Shown in pieces: positions 19,061-27,763 of a stretch of 64,000 bases of DNA. The stretch is from Dyadobacter flavalbus (GTDB taxonomy: Bacteria; Bacteroidota; Bacteroidia; Cytophagales; Spirosomataceae), in NCBI RefSeq assembly GCF_006149045.1, contig NZ_VBSN01000025.1, forward strand, positions 22,087 through 86,086, in the 5' to 3' direction. The translations under genes and the position numbers were made by a program. The notes beneath the pieces were generated by a model. The model was not told where the DNA came from and searched no databases. It worked only from the letters and a program-made list of their open reading frames with translations. How positions within the stretch are numbered: the first letter of the stretch is position 1; every line of letters starts with the position of its first letter.

Positions 19061-19924
19061 ATGAAAAGAATACTTTTAGGTCTTGCTTTTTGCCTGCATG
19101 CTGTTTTTTCCAGCGCACAGGCTCCGAAAGAGAATGCCTTGCTCTGGGAAATTTCCGCTCCGGACCAGAAAAAGCCTTCTTACCTGTTCGGAACGATTCA
19201 TTTGATCTGCCCCGCAGACTTTTCACTCAATGATTCGGTGAAAACGGCAGTTGCAAGAACGCAGCAGATTGCGCTGGAAATGGATATGGACGATCCCGGC
19301 ATGATGATGGCCATGATGAAAACCATGAATATGACGGGCGGGAATGAATTGAAAAAACTGGTTTCAGAATCTGATTATGCCAAACTGGATCAATTTTACA
19401 GAGATTCCGTCGGAGTAGGGCTGGCAATGTTTGAAAAAGCAAAGCCTTTTATTCTGATGGGACCTCTTTTTAATTCCGTACTGGCCTGTCAGCCACAGTC
19501 GTACGAAACGGCATTTGTGGAACTTGCGGGTCAGCAGCAGTCGGAAGTAGTCGGACTGGAAACTGTCGAGGAGCAAATGGCACTTTTTGATTCGGTTCCT
19601 TACAAGGATCAGGCTGAAATGGTACTCGCCATGATTAACAACCTTCCTGCTGCAAGAAAGGAATTCAGGGATTTGGTGGATTTGTATAAATCGGAAAAAA
19701 TCAATGCGCTTTATACCATGACGACAAACAGCAATTTTGATCTTAGCGGAAGTGAGGAATTGCTTCTTCAGGATCGGAACAGGAAATGGATTCCGAAGAT
19801 CAAAAGTAAAATAGCCGAGAAACCGACGTTTTTTGCAGTCGGGGCGGCGCATCTGGGTGGAGAAAGTGGTGTAATTGCCTTGCTGCGGAAAGCCGGTTAC
19901 AAAGTCCGGCCGGTTTTAAAATAA
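19061..19924 (+). CDS. TraB/GumN-family secreted protein
   Basis: This 287-residue protein has a signal peptide ending near 'VFSSAQA'. The family markers are the N-terminal 'PSYLFGTIHLI' with GTIH, a central 'GLETVEEQMALFDSVP', and the C-terminal 'FFAVGAAHLGGESGVIALLRKAGYKV' with a conserved His. TraB/GumN proteins are proposed metal-dependent hydrolases or proteases related to the Tiki family. The bacterial substrates are not established. It lies directly downstream of the M28 peptidase. Its end nearly touches that of the convergent nuoN (4 nt gap). Confidence 0.87.
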   Translation: MKRILLGLAFCLHAVFSSAQAPKENALLWEISAPDQKKPSYLFGTIHLICPADFSLNDSVKTAVARTQQIALEMDMDDPGMMMAMMKTMNMTGGNELKKLVSESDYAKLDQFYRDSVGVGLAMFEKAKPFILMGPLFNSVLACQPQSYETAFVELAGQQQSEVVGLETVEEQMALFDSVPYKDQAEMVLAMINNLPAARKEFRDLVDLYKSEKINALYTMTTNSNFDLSGSEELLLQDRNRKWIPKIKSKIAEKPTFFAVGAAHLGGESGVIALLRKAGYKVRPVLK

Positions 19925-19928
19925 CAAA

Positions 19929-21386
19929 TCAGAAAGATGAAATCCACTTCATCAGTATTTCGGGCTTGAAAAACAGCAACATTATAACACCCAGCAAAAT
20001 TCCTGCAATGACTTTTTCTGAAAAACGGTTGTTTGTATGATCTGCTTCCCAGCTGTTTTTCTTGAAAAATAACAGATAAGGAAGTTTAAGATAATAAGCA
20101 AGGGAAATAGCCGCGTTCAAAATTCCCCCGACCAGCAGCCACAGCATCCAGGAAAATTCCTGCTGGCGGTAACTTTCCCAGAGTGCAGAAAAAATGAATA
20201 GTTTGGAAGTAAAACCAACGGTAGGAGGAAGGCCGGCCAGTGCAATCATCACAACCGTTAGGATTCCTGAAATCCAGACATATTTTCGTCCAAGCCCTTC
20301 GTATGCGGCCATATCCGTATTGCTTTGCGGACGTAGAAGATCAAGGACAAAAAACGCAGCAAGATTGATGAAAAGATAAGCCGCAGTATAAAAAACAGCC
20401 GTTTCAAACCCGAACCTGCTGTAAGCTGCAATGCCTACAAGAAGATATCCGGCCTGCGCAATGGAAGAATACGCAAGCAATCGGCGTGCATTGGACTGCC
20501 ATAATGCCGCAATATTCCCGATTGTCATGCTGATCAGGGCAATGCCGCCCAAAATGGCAAAGTATGAAGAAGGTAAAACAGCAGCAAGCCGCATTAAAAC
20601 CAGAATAACGGCTGCTTTGGGCGCTACCGACAAAAAGGAAACCAGCGGCGTAGGCGCAGCTTCGTAAACATCCGGCGTCCAGACGTGAAACGGAACAAGT
20701 GAAAGTTTGAACAAAAGCCCGGCCAGCGTCAGTACAATGGTCACCGTTATAACCAGCTCCGCATTATTGTTCAGCCCGACTGTCATGGCTTCGCTGGTGA
20801 TATCTAGGGTTCCGGTAAGCCCGTAAATCAAAGAAATTCCGTAAAGCATTACTGCTGAACTTACTGAGCCAAAAAGCAAATACTTGATTCCGCCTTCGGC
20901 CGCTTTTTTATAGGGCGAGATGGCGACGAGCAGGTAAGAACTTATGGAAATCAGTTCCAGTGAAAGATAAATGGTCAGAAAATGCGTGGACATGCTCAGC
21001 AAATTGAGCCCTGCAACGGCTGCAATCAGCAATGCGTTGAATTCCGGCGGGAAATCGTATTTCAGAACCCTTACATGAACCAACGTAAAAATCCAGGAAA
21101 GCGTAATCATGATCTTGAAAAATACAGCCTGCCGGTCCAGAAAAAGCAAAGGCTGAAAACGGTAGGAGGGTTCTTCGTTCCACTGGCCCAAAACAAGCAA
21201 AAGTGTTACAATGCTGCCTGCAAGTGCCACATTCTGGAGGTATAGCGAGGCTTTTTCTTTCTTTGGCAAGCGGATGAAAACAAGCTCGGCAAACAGGAAA
21301 AGGCAAAAGAAAATGGCCAGAAACAGTTCAGGAGCGATTCCTCCCAGACTTTGTCGTATTTGTATGAGCTGCTGATTAATGTCCAA
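19929..21386 (-). CDS. nuoN: NADH-quinone oxidoreductase subunit N
   Basis: This 485-residue polytopic protein has about 14 membrane helices and the proton-pump subunit signature: 'LSLELISISSYLLVAISPYKKAAEGGIKYLLFGSVSSAVMLYG' around residues 125-170, which includes the conserved Glu and Lys of antiporter-like subunits, and later 'PFHVWTPDVYEAAPTPLVSFLSVAPKAAVI'. It should be the distal proton-pumping subunit of complex I. The frame has no ATG near the start. TTG at 21386 gives the family N-terminus. No other nuo gene is next to it: the upstream neighbour is divergent. Confidence 0.93.
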   Translation of the reverse strand: MDINQQLIQIRQSLGGIAPELFLAIFFCLFLFAELVFIRLPKKEKASLYLQNVALAGSIVTLLLVLGQWNEEPSYRFQPLLFLDRQAVFFKIMITLSWIFTLVHVRVLKYDFPPEFNALLIAAVAGLNLLSMSTHFLTIYLSLELISISSYLLVAISPYKKAAEGGIKYLLFGSVSSAVMLYGISLIYGLTGTLDITSEAMTVGLNNNAELVITVTIVLTLAGLLFKLSLVPFHVWTPDVYEAAPTPLVSFLSVAPKAAVILVLMRLAAVLPSSYFAILGGIALISMTIGNIAALWQSNARRLLAYSSIAQAGYLLVGIAAYSRFGFETAVFYTAAYLFINLAAFFVLDLLRPQSNTDMAAYEGLGRKYVWISGILTVVMIALAGLPPTVGFTSKLFIFSALWESYRQQEFSWMLWLLVGGILNAAISLAYYLKLPYLLFFKKNSWEADHTNNRFSEKVIAGILLGVIMLLFFKPEILMKWISSF

Positions 21387-21489
21387 TGGAACGGGTACAA
21401 TTTTTTTGGCAAAAGTACATAAAGATGGTAGGGAATCTAACTCCTGAGATTCTCCGGATCCGAACTTATCAAATTAACTTTATTAAATC

Positions 21490-22155
21490 ATGGAATATTC
21501 CCTAAGAATTTTCTTGTTGCTCTGCTTATCGTGCTGGAATGCAGCCATGGCGCAGGATTCTACGGGACTTGCCGGAATTCCGTTTCAGGAAACTGTCAGT
21601 ACAAATGGCCGGAATATTCCTTATTTGTTTAAAGATTGGTATTCAGGAATGGTGAGAACAAGTGACGATCAGGTTCATGACGGGTTGATGCTGCGGTACG
21701 ATCTTGAAAAAGATGAAGTGGAATACAAAAAAGGAACTAGCTTGTTCCGGATTCCGGCCGGCATTACCGAATTTTCGATTATGACGGGTTCAGACCTTTA
21801 TACTTTTAAAAGCGGCTTTCCGGCAGTGGACGGTTATACGGACAAAAGTTTTTACCGGGTGCTTTACGACGGAAATACCAAGCTTCTGAAAAAATATACA
21901 AACCCGATCCATGTGGAAAAAGCAAGTGCAACCCGCGAAATGGATGAAGGCGCCAAGCTGTATATTTTGAAAAATGAAAAGCTGAACCCGGTAAAACTGA
22001 ATGATAAAAACAGTTTCTTGAAATTGCTTCCGGATGAAAAGAATAAGTTGAATTACGTGATCAAGGAACAGCAGCTGGAATTTGGCGGAGACGATGATCT
22101 GATTACGTTGCTTGAAGAGTATGATTCTTACAAAGCAGGTCGCGGAGGAAACTGA
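21490..22155 (+). CDS. Secreted protein of unknown function
   Basis: The 221-residue protein has a signal peptide 'MEYSLRIFLLLCLSCWNAAMAQ'. The mature part has short beta-rich stretches, such as 'GLMLRYDLEKDEVEYKKG', 'DLYTFKSGFPAVDG' and 'FYRVLYDGNTKLLKKY', and a charged C-terminus. I recognise no named domain. Similar secreted proteins that read as 'tracking of a configured value' occur singly in Bacteroidota. It is divergent from nuoN with about 100 nt between them, and a strong bidirectional-type hairpin follows. Confidence 0.7.
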   Translation: MEYSLRIFLLLCLSCWNAAMAQDSTGLAGIPFQETVSTNGRNIPYLFKDWYSGMVRTSDDQVHDGLMLRYDLEKDEVEYKKGTSLFRIPAGITEFSIMTGSDLYTFKSGFPAVDGYTDKSFYRVLYDGNTKLLKKYTNPIHVEKASATREMDEGAKLYILKNEKLNPVKLNDKNSFLKLLPDEKNKLNYVIKEQQLEFGGDDDLITLLEEYDSYKAGRGGN

Positions 22156-22243
22156 TTCTGTTTTTTGAGCTTCTGGCTTTTAGTATAAGCTGTTAGCAAC
22201 AGGGCATGGCTATTATAAATAAACAGTTTTATACTGATAAAAT

Positions 22244-22292
22244 AAAAACGCTCTTGAATTAACGGTAAATGATCGGATTCAAGAGCGTTTTT
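22244..22292. terminator. Bidirectional terminator
   Basis: A 16-bp perfect stem (22244-22259 with 22277-22292) has A-runs on one side and T-runs on the other. It can stop both the plus gene ending at 22155 and the minus gene ending at 22314. Confidence 0.85.
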
Positions 22293-22313
22293 TACTTATA
22301 TCAAAATCAGAAA

Positions 22314-22799
22314 CTACGGCTGCGAAGTTTCTTTTTTCTTCTTTTTACTAAAAGCATAAATTACGCCAAAGTGACTTTTAAGAACACCGCTGTCGAATTT
22401 GTCTTTTACATAAGGATTCAGTTCAAGCGCAAGCTGAATTTGTCTGTTTTGAGGAATCGGGGCAATTCTGACGCCTACATTGATGGAATAACCGTCAATG
22501 GTAATCAGATCCGCATTGGAGTCCGAAATCCGGTACAAAGGATTTAAACGCAACCCGCCGCCCGCATACCATTGCACTACTTCGGTTCTTTTGAAATTGT
22601 ACATCGGCAGAATATCCACGCTCAGACTGCTGAAAAGCGAATTGGTCTGAAATCTTGTATCCAGCCAAAGCATCTTTTTAGGATTTGTACTTACGGTCAG
22701 CAAACTGCTCCACGGATAATAACCGACAGACGATTGCGCCATGAGTTTTTCATGGCTGCATAGAGTCAAAATGGCAAAAAACAGAATGTATTTTTTCAT
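22314..22799 (-). CDS. Secreted beta-barrel-like protein of unknown function
   Basis: This 161-residue protein has a signal peptide 'MKKYILFFAILTLCSHEKLMAQ'. The mature part alternates short amphipathic strands ('MLWLDTRFQTNSLFSSLSVDILPMY', split by turns) as in small outer-membrane barrels, and it ends in a Lys-rich tail. No family is recognised. It sits 45 nt downstream... reading on the minus strand after ffh, and may be transcribed with it because I see no terminator between them. Confidence 0.65.
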   Translation of the reverse strand: MKKYILFFAILTLCSHEKLMAQSSVGYYPWSSLLTVSTNPKKMLWLDTRFQTNSLFSSLSVDILPMYNFKRTEVVQWYAGGGLRLNPLYRISDSNADLITIDGYSINVGVRIAPIPQNRQIQLALELNPYVKDKFDSGVLKSHFGVIYAFSKKKKKETSQP

Positions 22800-22844
22800 G
22801 AACAGGAATCTTCAATAGTGTGTGATTGTGTATTTCAGGCCGGA

Positions 22845-24167
22845 TCAGCGGCGCAAAGCTTTGCCTAATTTGCCGGCTGCCTGCATGGTATTCATTTTTT
22901 TCATCATTTTCCGCATCTCATCAAACTGCTTGATCAGATTATTGACTTGCAAAATGGTTGTTCCGCTTCCGTTTGCAATCCTTTTTTTGCGGCTTCCGTC
23001 AATGATATCCGGATTTTCCCTTTCCTTTTTGGTCATCGACTGAATGATCGCTTCAATGGGCTTGAAAGATTCATTATCAATATCCAGATCTTTCATCGCA
23101 TTTCCCATTCCCGGAATCATACCGATCAGGTCTTTCACGTTACCCATTTTCTTGATTTGCTGAAGCTGGCCTAAAAAGTCGTCAAAATCGAATTTGTTCT
23201 GACGCATTTTGGCGTTGATGCGCTTGGCTTCATCTTCGTCAAATGCCTGCTGTGCACGTTCAACGAGCGAGATAACGTCACCCATACCCAGAATCCTGCT
23301 GGCCATACGATCCGGATAAAAGGAATCGAGCGCCTCCATTTTTTCACCGGTACTGATGTATTTGATTGGTTTTTCGACAACCTGACGAATGGAAAGCGCA
23401 GCACCGCCGCGTGAATCGCCATCCAGCTTGGTGAGTACGACACCGTCAAAATTCAGTCTTTCATTAAAGGTCTTGGCTGTATTTACCGCATCCTGCCCGG
23501 TCATGGAGTCCACGACAAACAGAATTTCGGCAGGTTTTACAGTTGTTTTAATATCCTGAACTTCCTGCATCATGACCTCATCCACCGCCAGACGTCCGGC
23601 CGTATCGACGATCACGATCTTTTTCCCGATTTTTCTTGCGTAAGCAACGGCATTCTGGGCAATACTGACGGCATTTTTGTTCTCGGGCTCGGAATAAACC
23701 TCAACGCCGATCTGTTCGCCAAGTACTTTAAGCTGGTCTATCGCAGCCGGGCGGTACACGTCGCAGGCTGTCAGCAAAACCTGTCTTCCCTGCTTTTTCA
23801 GCAAGGCAGCAAGTTTTCCTGAAAAAGTCGTTTTACCCGAACCCTGCAGACCGGCGATCAGAATTACTGCAGGATCGCCTTTGATGTTGATGCCTTCGGC
23901 CTGGCCGCCCATCAGTTCGGTCAGTTCTTCCTGAACGATCTTGACGAACATCTGTCCGGGTTCCACCGAAATCAGGATTTTGCGATCCAGTGCTTTTTCC
24001 CTGATCCGGTCCGTAATTTCCTTGGCAACCTTGAAGTTTACATCGGCATCGACAAGTGCTTTACGTACTTCCTTGGTCGTGGCGGCAACATTTATATCTG
24101 AAATCCTGTCCTTTCCTTTAAGTGTGCGAAAGGCGTTATTTAGTTTGTCCTGTAAGTTTTCAAACAT
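22845..24167 (-). CDS. ffh: Signal recognition particle protein Ffh
   Basis: This 440-residue SRP54 GTPase has the N-domain four-helix bundle (1-85), G1 loop GLQGSGKTTFSGK, the DTAGRL motif (G3), 'TKLDGDSRGGAAL' (G4 and following) and the Met-rich M domain from about 320 ('MIPGMGNAM', 'MRKMMKKMNTMQAAGKLGKALRR'). It binds signal sequences and 4.5S RNA and delivers ribosomes to FtsY. The length matches the family. An SRP RNA gene was not seen in the window. Confidence 0.96.
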   Translation of the reverse strand: MFENLQDKLNNAFRTLKGKDRISDINVAATTKEVRKALVDADVNFKVAKEITDRIREKALDRKILISVEPGQMFVKIVQEELTELMGGQAEGINIKGDPAVILIAGLQGSGKTTFSGKLAALLKKQGRQVLLTACDVYRPAAIDQLKVLGEQIGVEVYSEPENKNAVSIAQNAVAYARKIGKKIVIVDTAGRLAVDEVMMQEVQDIKTTVKPAEILFVVDSMTGQDAVNTAKTFNERLNFDGVVLTKLDGDSRGGAALSIRQVVEKPIKYISTGEKMEALDSFYPDRMASRILGMGDVISLVERAQQAFDEDEAKRINAKMRQNKFDFDDFLGQLQQIKKMGNVKDLIGMIPGMGNAMKDLDIDNESFKPIEAIIQSMTKKERENPDIIDGSRKKRIANGSGTTILQVNNLIKQFDEMRKMMKKMNTMQAAGKLGKALRR

Positions 24168-24228
24168 GGAATGATATGTATGATTCTGAACCTTAATTAA
24201 GAATAATTCACAAAGGTATAAATAAAAT

Positions 24229-24262
24229 AAGGAGTACAGGAAAGTTGTATCCCGTACTCCTG
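24229..24262 (-). terminator. Terminator of the small membrane-protein gene
   Basis: GGAGTAC (24231-24237) pairs with GTACTCC (24254-24260), helped by GG/CC inside the loop. A TTATTTTATTTAT tail follows on the minus strand. It lies between the gene ending at 24302 and the ffh start. Confidence 0.6.
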
Positions 24263-24301
24263 CAATTATTCACTATGAAGTATGATTCTGTAAATGCCTG
24301 T

Positions 24302-24631
24302 TTACTTGCTGAATTTGGCTTTTATCCAGCGGAACATTTTCTTTTCCTTTTCCCAGAAGAAAGAAAACTGGCCCAGTAAAAATCCGTATAACAACAAAAG
24401 GCTTTGATATGTAGGAAAAATAAACAGAATGTACGTAATGGTTTTCAGCCACATCGGGGTTGTTTCGTCATAACCCAGCAGGTAAAAAAGACCTTTTCTG
24501 AGCCAAACAACGGAAGAGCCTGACAAACTGAAGACTGCCAATACCAGCAGAACTTGCCTGGTTGTTTCCAATCCCCATTTTTCCTGCATTTTACCCAACC
24601 AGGGCTGCGCATTTTTTTCTCCGCTTTGCAT
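24302..24631 (-). CDS. Small membrane protein (DUF6787-like)
   Basis: The 109-residue protein has two clear membrane helices ('QVLLVLAVFSLSGSSVVWL' and 'ITYILFIFPTYQSLLLLYGFLLGQ') around the loop 'KGLFYLLGYDETTPMWLK', and an aromatic and basic C-terminus ('FFWEKEKKMFRWIKAKFSK'). The pattern matches small Bacteroidota proteins filed as DUF6787, whose function is unknown. The ATG at 24631 is used; the alternative TTG lies 15 nt upstream. Confidence 0.7.
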   Translation of the reverse strand: MQSGEKNAQPWLGKMQEKWGLETTRQVLLVLAVFSLSGSSVVWLRKGLFYLLGYDETTPMWLKTITYILFIFPTYQSLLLLYGFLLGQFSFFWEKEKKMFRWIKAKFSK

Positions 24632-24739
24632 ATAATTAACCGGCAACTTTTAAATTTTTACAAAGAAACAATGCATCCTTCAATTTTCCTTGATTTTAAT
24701 GAACGTTTAATCACTGCAGAAAATGAAAAGCATTAAATC

Positions 24740-25651
24740 CTAAAACAGCCATCCGGCCTGGATCAGGCCCCTGGAATGAGCTTTCACAAAACCGGCGGAA
24801 AGATCCTGCGCTACTGGCTTTTGAGCGCTGATTCCGAGCGTCCACCGGTTTGCAAAAAGGGTAACTCCAATGGTGCCGTTCAGCATGGTACCGCCTGTTT
24901 CCAGTACTTTTTTGCCGTCTCTGGTTCCTAGTTCCGATTTTTCACCATAAAGCCCAACGTTCGGCGTCACACTGATTTTCCCAAGTTCAAAAGACCGGTA
25001 AAGATCAACGGTTCCGTAAAGCTGATTTCCAAAGCGGTAATCTTCCGAATTGGCCGTGTTGAATTTTCTGGAAACATTCATAGAAAGTCCCCATTGCCCC
25101 TTGTTGACCGTATAAAATGCATTAAGGATAAAGTCAGTGCTTCCCGTTCCCGACTGGAAATTGGCATTGGCCACTTCGGTCAGCAGGTTTTCATCATAAC
25201 GGAATTTTCCGGTAGGAAGCTTTATGCCGCCGCCGATCAAAAGCGTATGCGTAAAATCAGAAGCAGTTTCTGTATCCATGAACGTGTTGATGACATTATA
25301 ATTCATCAATATGGTAGCATCGCTTATTCCGTTCTGCTTTTTGGTTTCGGAAGTTGTCACTTGCCGGGCAAAGCGATACGGCAGAAACGCCATCACCTGA
25401 ACACGCTTCACAGGAAAAAAGCGCGCGTAAATTTCCGTTACGTTAAATGTTTCCTGCGTCCTTAACACATGGCTTTCCGGATGCGTAGTAAAGTTCAGCT
25501 GCGAGTACCGTATGCCAAGCAGCGATTTGTTGGACTGTGGCATAAGCCCGAAATACGAACCACTGTTTGAGCAGCCGCATGCATCGCAGGCAAACGACGA
25601 ACGGGAAATAAGCAACAGGAAAAATAAAGGAAGAATATATTTGAATTTCAT
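24740..25651 (-). CDS. Outer-membrane protein with N-terminal CDACGC metal-site motif (copper operon)
   Basis: The 303-residue protein has a signal peptide ending at Ala21. The mature protein would start with Cys-Asp-Ala-Cys-Gly-Cys, a compact thiol cluster suited to binding Cu(I) or other soft metals. The rest is beta-strand-rich with alternating residues, such as 'SLLGIRYSQLNF' and 'VMAFLPYRFARQV', and ends in '...GLIQAGWLF', an outer-membrane-barrel type C-terminal Phe. The stop is the last of an operon with MbnH-like (11 nt away) and MbnP-like genes, so copper uptake or sensing is the likely job (inference). The segment before Cys22 (Ser-Phe-Ala-Cys) is a poor lipobox, so type I cleavage is favoured. 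Confidence 0.75.
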   Translation of the reverse strand: MKFKYILPLFFLLLISRSSFACDACGCSNSGSYFGLMPQSNKSLLGIRYSQLNFTTHPESHVLRTQETFNVTEIYARFFPVKRVQVMAFLPYRFARQVTTSETKKQNGISDATILMNYNVINTFMDTETASDFTHTLLIGGGIKLPTGKFRYDENLLTEVANANFQSGTGSTDFILNAFYTVNKGQWGLSMNVSRKFNTANSEDYRFGNQLYGTVDLYRSFELGKISVTPNVGLYGEKSELGTRDGKKVLETGGTMLNGTIGVTLFANRWTLGISAQKPVAQDLSAGFVKAHSRGLIQAGWLF

Positions 25652-25662
25652 TTCAGCTCAGA

Positions 25663-26805
25663 TTAGAATGAAGTGCCGATTCCTGGATCAGAAAAGCGCT
25701 TGTCTGCAATAAACTGCTTGTCATCCAGGGTTTTCAGGAATGCAATAATGGATTTCTTTTGCTGGGCCGTAAGCGGTATTCCGCGTTTCTGGCCTGCAAT
25801 GTTCAGCAACGGGTCCAATGAAGGAGAAACGTAAATGCTGTCAACACTGCTGCTGTTCTGGTCGTTGGCATAATGGTCAAGAACTTCCTGCAGTGTGTTA
25901 AAGCGTCCGTCGTGCATGTACGGAGCCGTAAGTCCGACATTTCTCAGGCTCGGAACCTTGAATTTAAGCCTGTCCGCTTCATTCAGCGTAATGGCGTAAC
26001 GTCCCTGATCGTTGATCTTGTTCGGGATTAATCCGTTGTTGCGGAAACTGTCATCCGTGAAAAGTACTCCGTTATGGCAGGAGGCGCATTTTTGCTGGAA
26101 AAGCGTTAATCCTTCTTTTTCCTGCGTCGTCAATGCCGCTGCATCGCCTCTCAGATGATAATCGTAACGTGAATTGGAGGAAACCATCGTCATCATAAAC
26201 TGGGACAAAGCTTTTACAAGCCGTTCTGACGTAATTTCTTCCGTACCAAACGCAGCTTTGAACATTTTTGGATAATTAACCTGCTTGGCAGCTCCGGCAA
26301 CAGGCGTTTTTTTCAGTTTTTCGATGACATTCCCCATTTTTTCGCCCATTTCCACTTGGTTTTCCATCGGAACAGGCGGAACAAGGTCCATGTCATGAAC
26401 CCCGCCGTCCCAGAAAAAGGAAGTATTCCACGCCAGGTTCTGGATTGCCGGCGTATTGCGGGTGCCCAGCAGATCATCAACGCCGTGGCTGAGATCGTGG
26501 CCATGATGCGTAAATGCAGCCTGCTGCTGATGGCAGGTACCGCAGCCGATTTTATCCGTACGCGACAAAATGCCGTCATAAAACAGGAATCTTCCTAACT
26601 CAATGCCATCTTCGGTCAGCGGATTTTTGGACAGATCATAAACCGGGTCAGGAAAATGGTCAGGCTTTTTCCATTCGGACAGAGCGGGCTCATTTGTTAC
26701 AGGTCCCGGCTCCGGTTCCGGATTGTCAGTGCCTTTTTCACAGGAACTTAACAATCCGGAAAGGAACAGAAACGTACCGCAAAGCATGAATATTTTTTTG
26801 CTCAT
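25663..26805 (-). CDS. MbnH-like di-heme cytochrome c peroxidase
   Basis: This 380-residue lipoprotein has lipobox LSSC with lipidated Cys22. It has two covalent heme-attachment motifs: CGTCH (Cys88, Cys91, His92) and CASCH (Cys240, Cys243, His244). The 'LFTDDSFRNNGL' and 'KVPSLRNVGLTAPYMHDGRF' stretches are typical of the di-heme peroxidase/MauG superfamily. Next to an MbnP gene, this family is called MbnH. In the studied pair it oxidises a Trp of MbnP to kynurenine and so creates a copper site. The partner gene is 22 nt upstream. An ordinary H2O2-reducing CcpA is the alternative, but the context favours MbnH. Confidence 0.85.
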   Translation of the reverse strand: MSKKIFMLCGTFLFLSGLLSSCEKGTDNPEPEPGPVTNEPALSEWKKPDHFPDPVYDLSKNPLTEDGIELGRFLFYDGILSRTDKIGCGTCHQQQAAFTHHGHDLSHGVDDLLGTRNTPAIQNLAWNTSFFWDGGVHDMDLVPPVPMENQVEMGEKMGNVIEKLKKTPVAGAAKQVNYPKMFKAAFGTEEITSERLVKALSQFMMTMVSSNSRYDYHLRGDAAALTTQEKEGLTLFQQKCASCHNGVLFTDDSFRNNGLIPNKINDQGRYAITLNEADRLKFKVPSLRNVGLTAPYMHDGRFNTLQEVLDHYANDQNSSSVDSIYVSPSLDPLLNIAGQKRGIPLTAQQKKSIIAFLKTLDDKQFIADKRFSDPGIGTSF

Positions 26806-26827
26806 TGTTTACAGGCAGTTACCGGAT

Positions 26828-27649
26828 TTAATCGGCATGAATATGATCCAGACTAAACATATTGACATAATTGTCAGCAATGTTGGCAGAGAAATTTTCA
26901 TACATAACACTGAAGTTCTTGGCAATACTGACTTGTGTGGAACCGCTGAAAACTTTGAGAACATCTGCGAGCAAATGTACTTCCGGGCTCAGTTCTGTTG
27001 TGACAATGGCTTTTTTACCGCCAAAATCCACTTTTGCGATGCGGGTATTGTTCAGCGTTTTTTCAGTGCGGCCGCCAAATCCGCCGATGTGATAGTAAAA
27101 TTTGCCGTTTGATGAACCGGCTACCGGAGAATTGCCTTCCATCAGCAGGAAAATGTAGCCCGGATTCCAGTTCCAGTACATGCCTTCTTCATTGGTCGGG
27201 CCGGTTCCCGTATCCAGAATACCTTTTCGCTGTGAAGGGTCAGAAACGCTTCTGGTACTGTCGATGCCAATCATGAATTCCACACCCGTATATTCACCCG
27301 AAGGCACATTATTGATCCTGATTTGCTGTGATTCTGCGACTGATTCCCGGATCAGAAAATAGCTGGAATCCTGCGGAACAGTAAAAGTGGTTCCGTCCGC
27401 ATTCTTGAGTTTAATGTTAGAAATGTAGTAATTCAGCCTGGAAACTGTAAAATTTTCTCCGGCTGCATTCTGATACGTATCTGTATTCAGTTTCAGGTCT
27501 CTGTCGCCGGCCACATTGTCGAACTCAAAGCGGATACTGCCTTTTGTTGCAGGGTCGGTAACCGGATCGTCGTTATTGCAGGAAACCAGGAAGAGGGAAA
27601 AGAGTGCTGTCGTAAGTGACAGAAAGATATATGAAAATTTACGCTTCAT
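26828..27649 (-). CDS. MbnP-like copper-binding lipoprotein
   Basis: This 273-residue lipoprotein starts at the ATG at 27649 because that gives a signal peptide with lipobox LVSC (Cys24); the longer frame starts at TTG. The body shows the MbnP pattern: 'GSIRFEFDNVAGDRDLKL' near the mature start, 'SGEYTGVEFMIGID', then 'GMYWNWNPGYIFLLMEG' with two Trp close together, and 'FYYHIGGFGG'. MbnP proteins are periplasmic beta-sandwich proteins that bind copper after Trp-to-kynurenine modification by the partner MbnH, encoded next door. Which Trp is modified here cannot be read from sequence; the WNW pair is the natural candidate. Confidence 0.85.
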   Translation of the reverse strand: MKRKFSYIFLSLTTALFSLFLVSCNNDDPVTDPATKGSIRFEFDNVAGDRDLKLNTDTYQNAAGENFTVSRLNYYISNIKLKNADGTTFTVPQDSSYFLIRESVAESQQIRINNVPSGEYTGVEFMIGIDSTRSVSDPSQRKGILDTGTGPTNEEGMYWNWNPGYIFLLMEGNSPVAGSSNGKFYYHIGGFGGRTEKTLNNTRIAKVDFGGKKAIVTTELSPEVHLLADVLKVFSGSTQVSIAKNFSVMYENFSANIADNYVNMFSLDHIHAD

Positions 27650-27763
27650 TTTGATAAAAGTTAAAATAGCAGCATACCCGGCTTTTTTTAAAGTCAGATA
27701 AGCCAATAAATTGGTTAAGTTCTGTTTTGCCGGTTTGGTAAAACAAAAATTGATTTTAACTGC

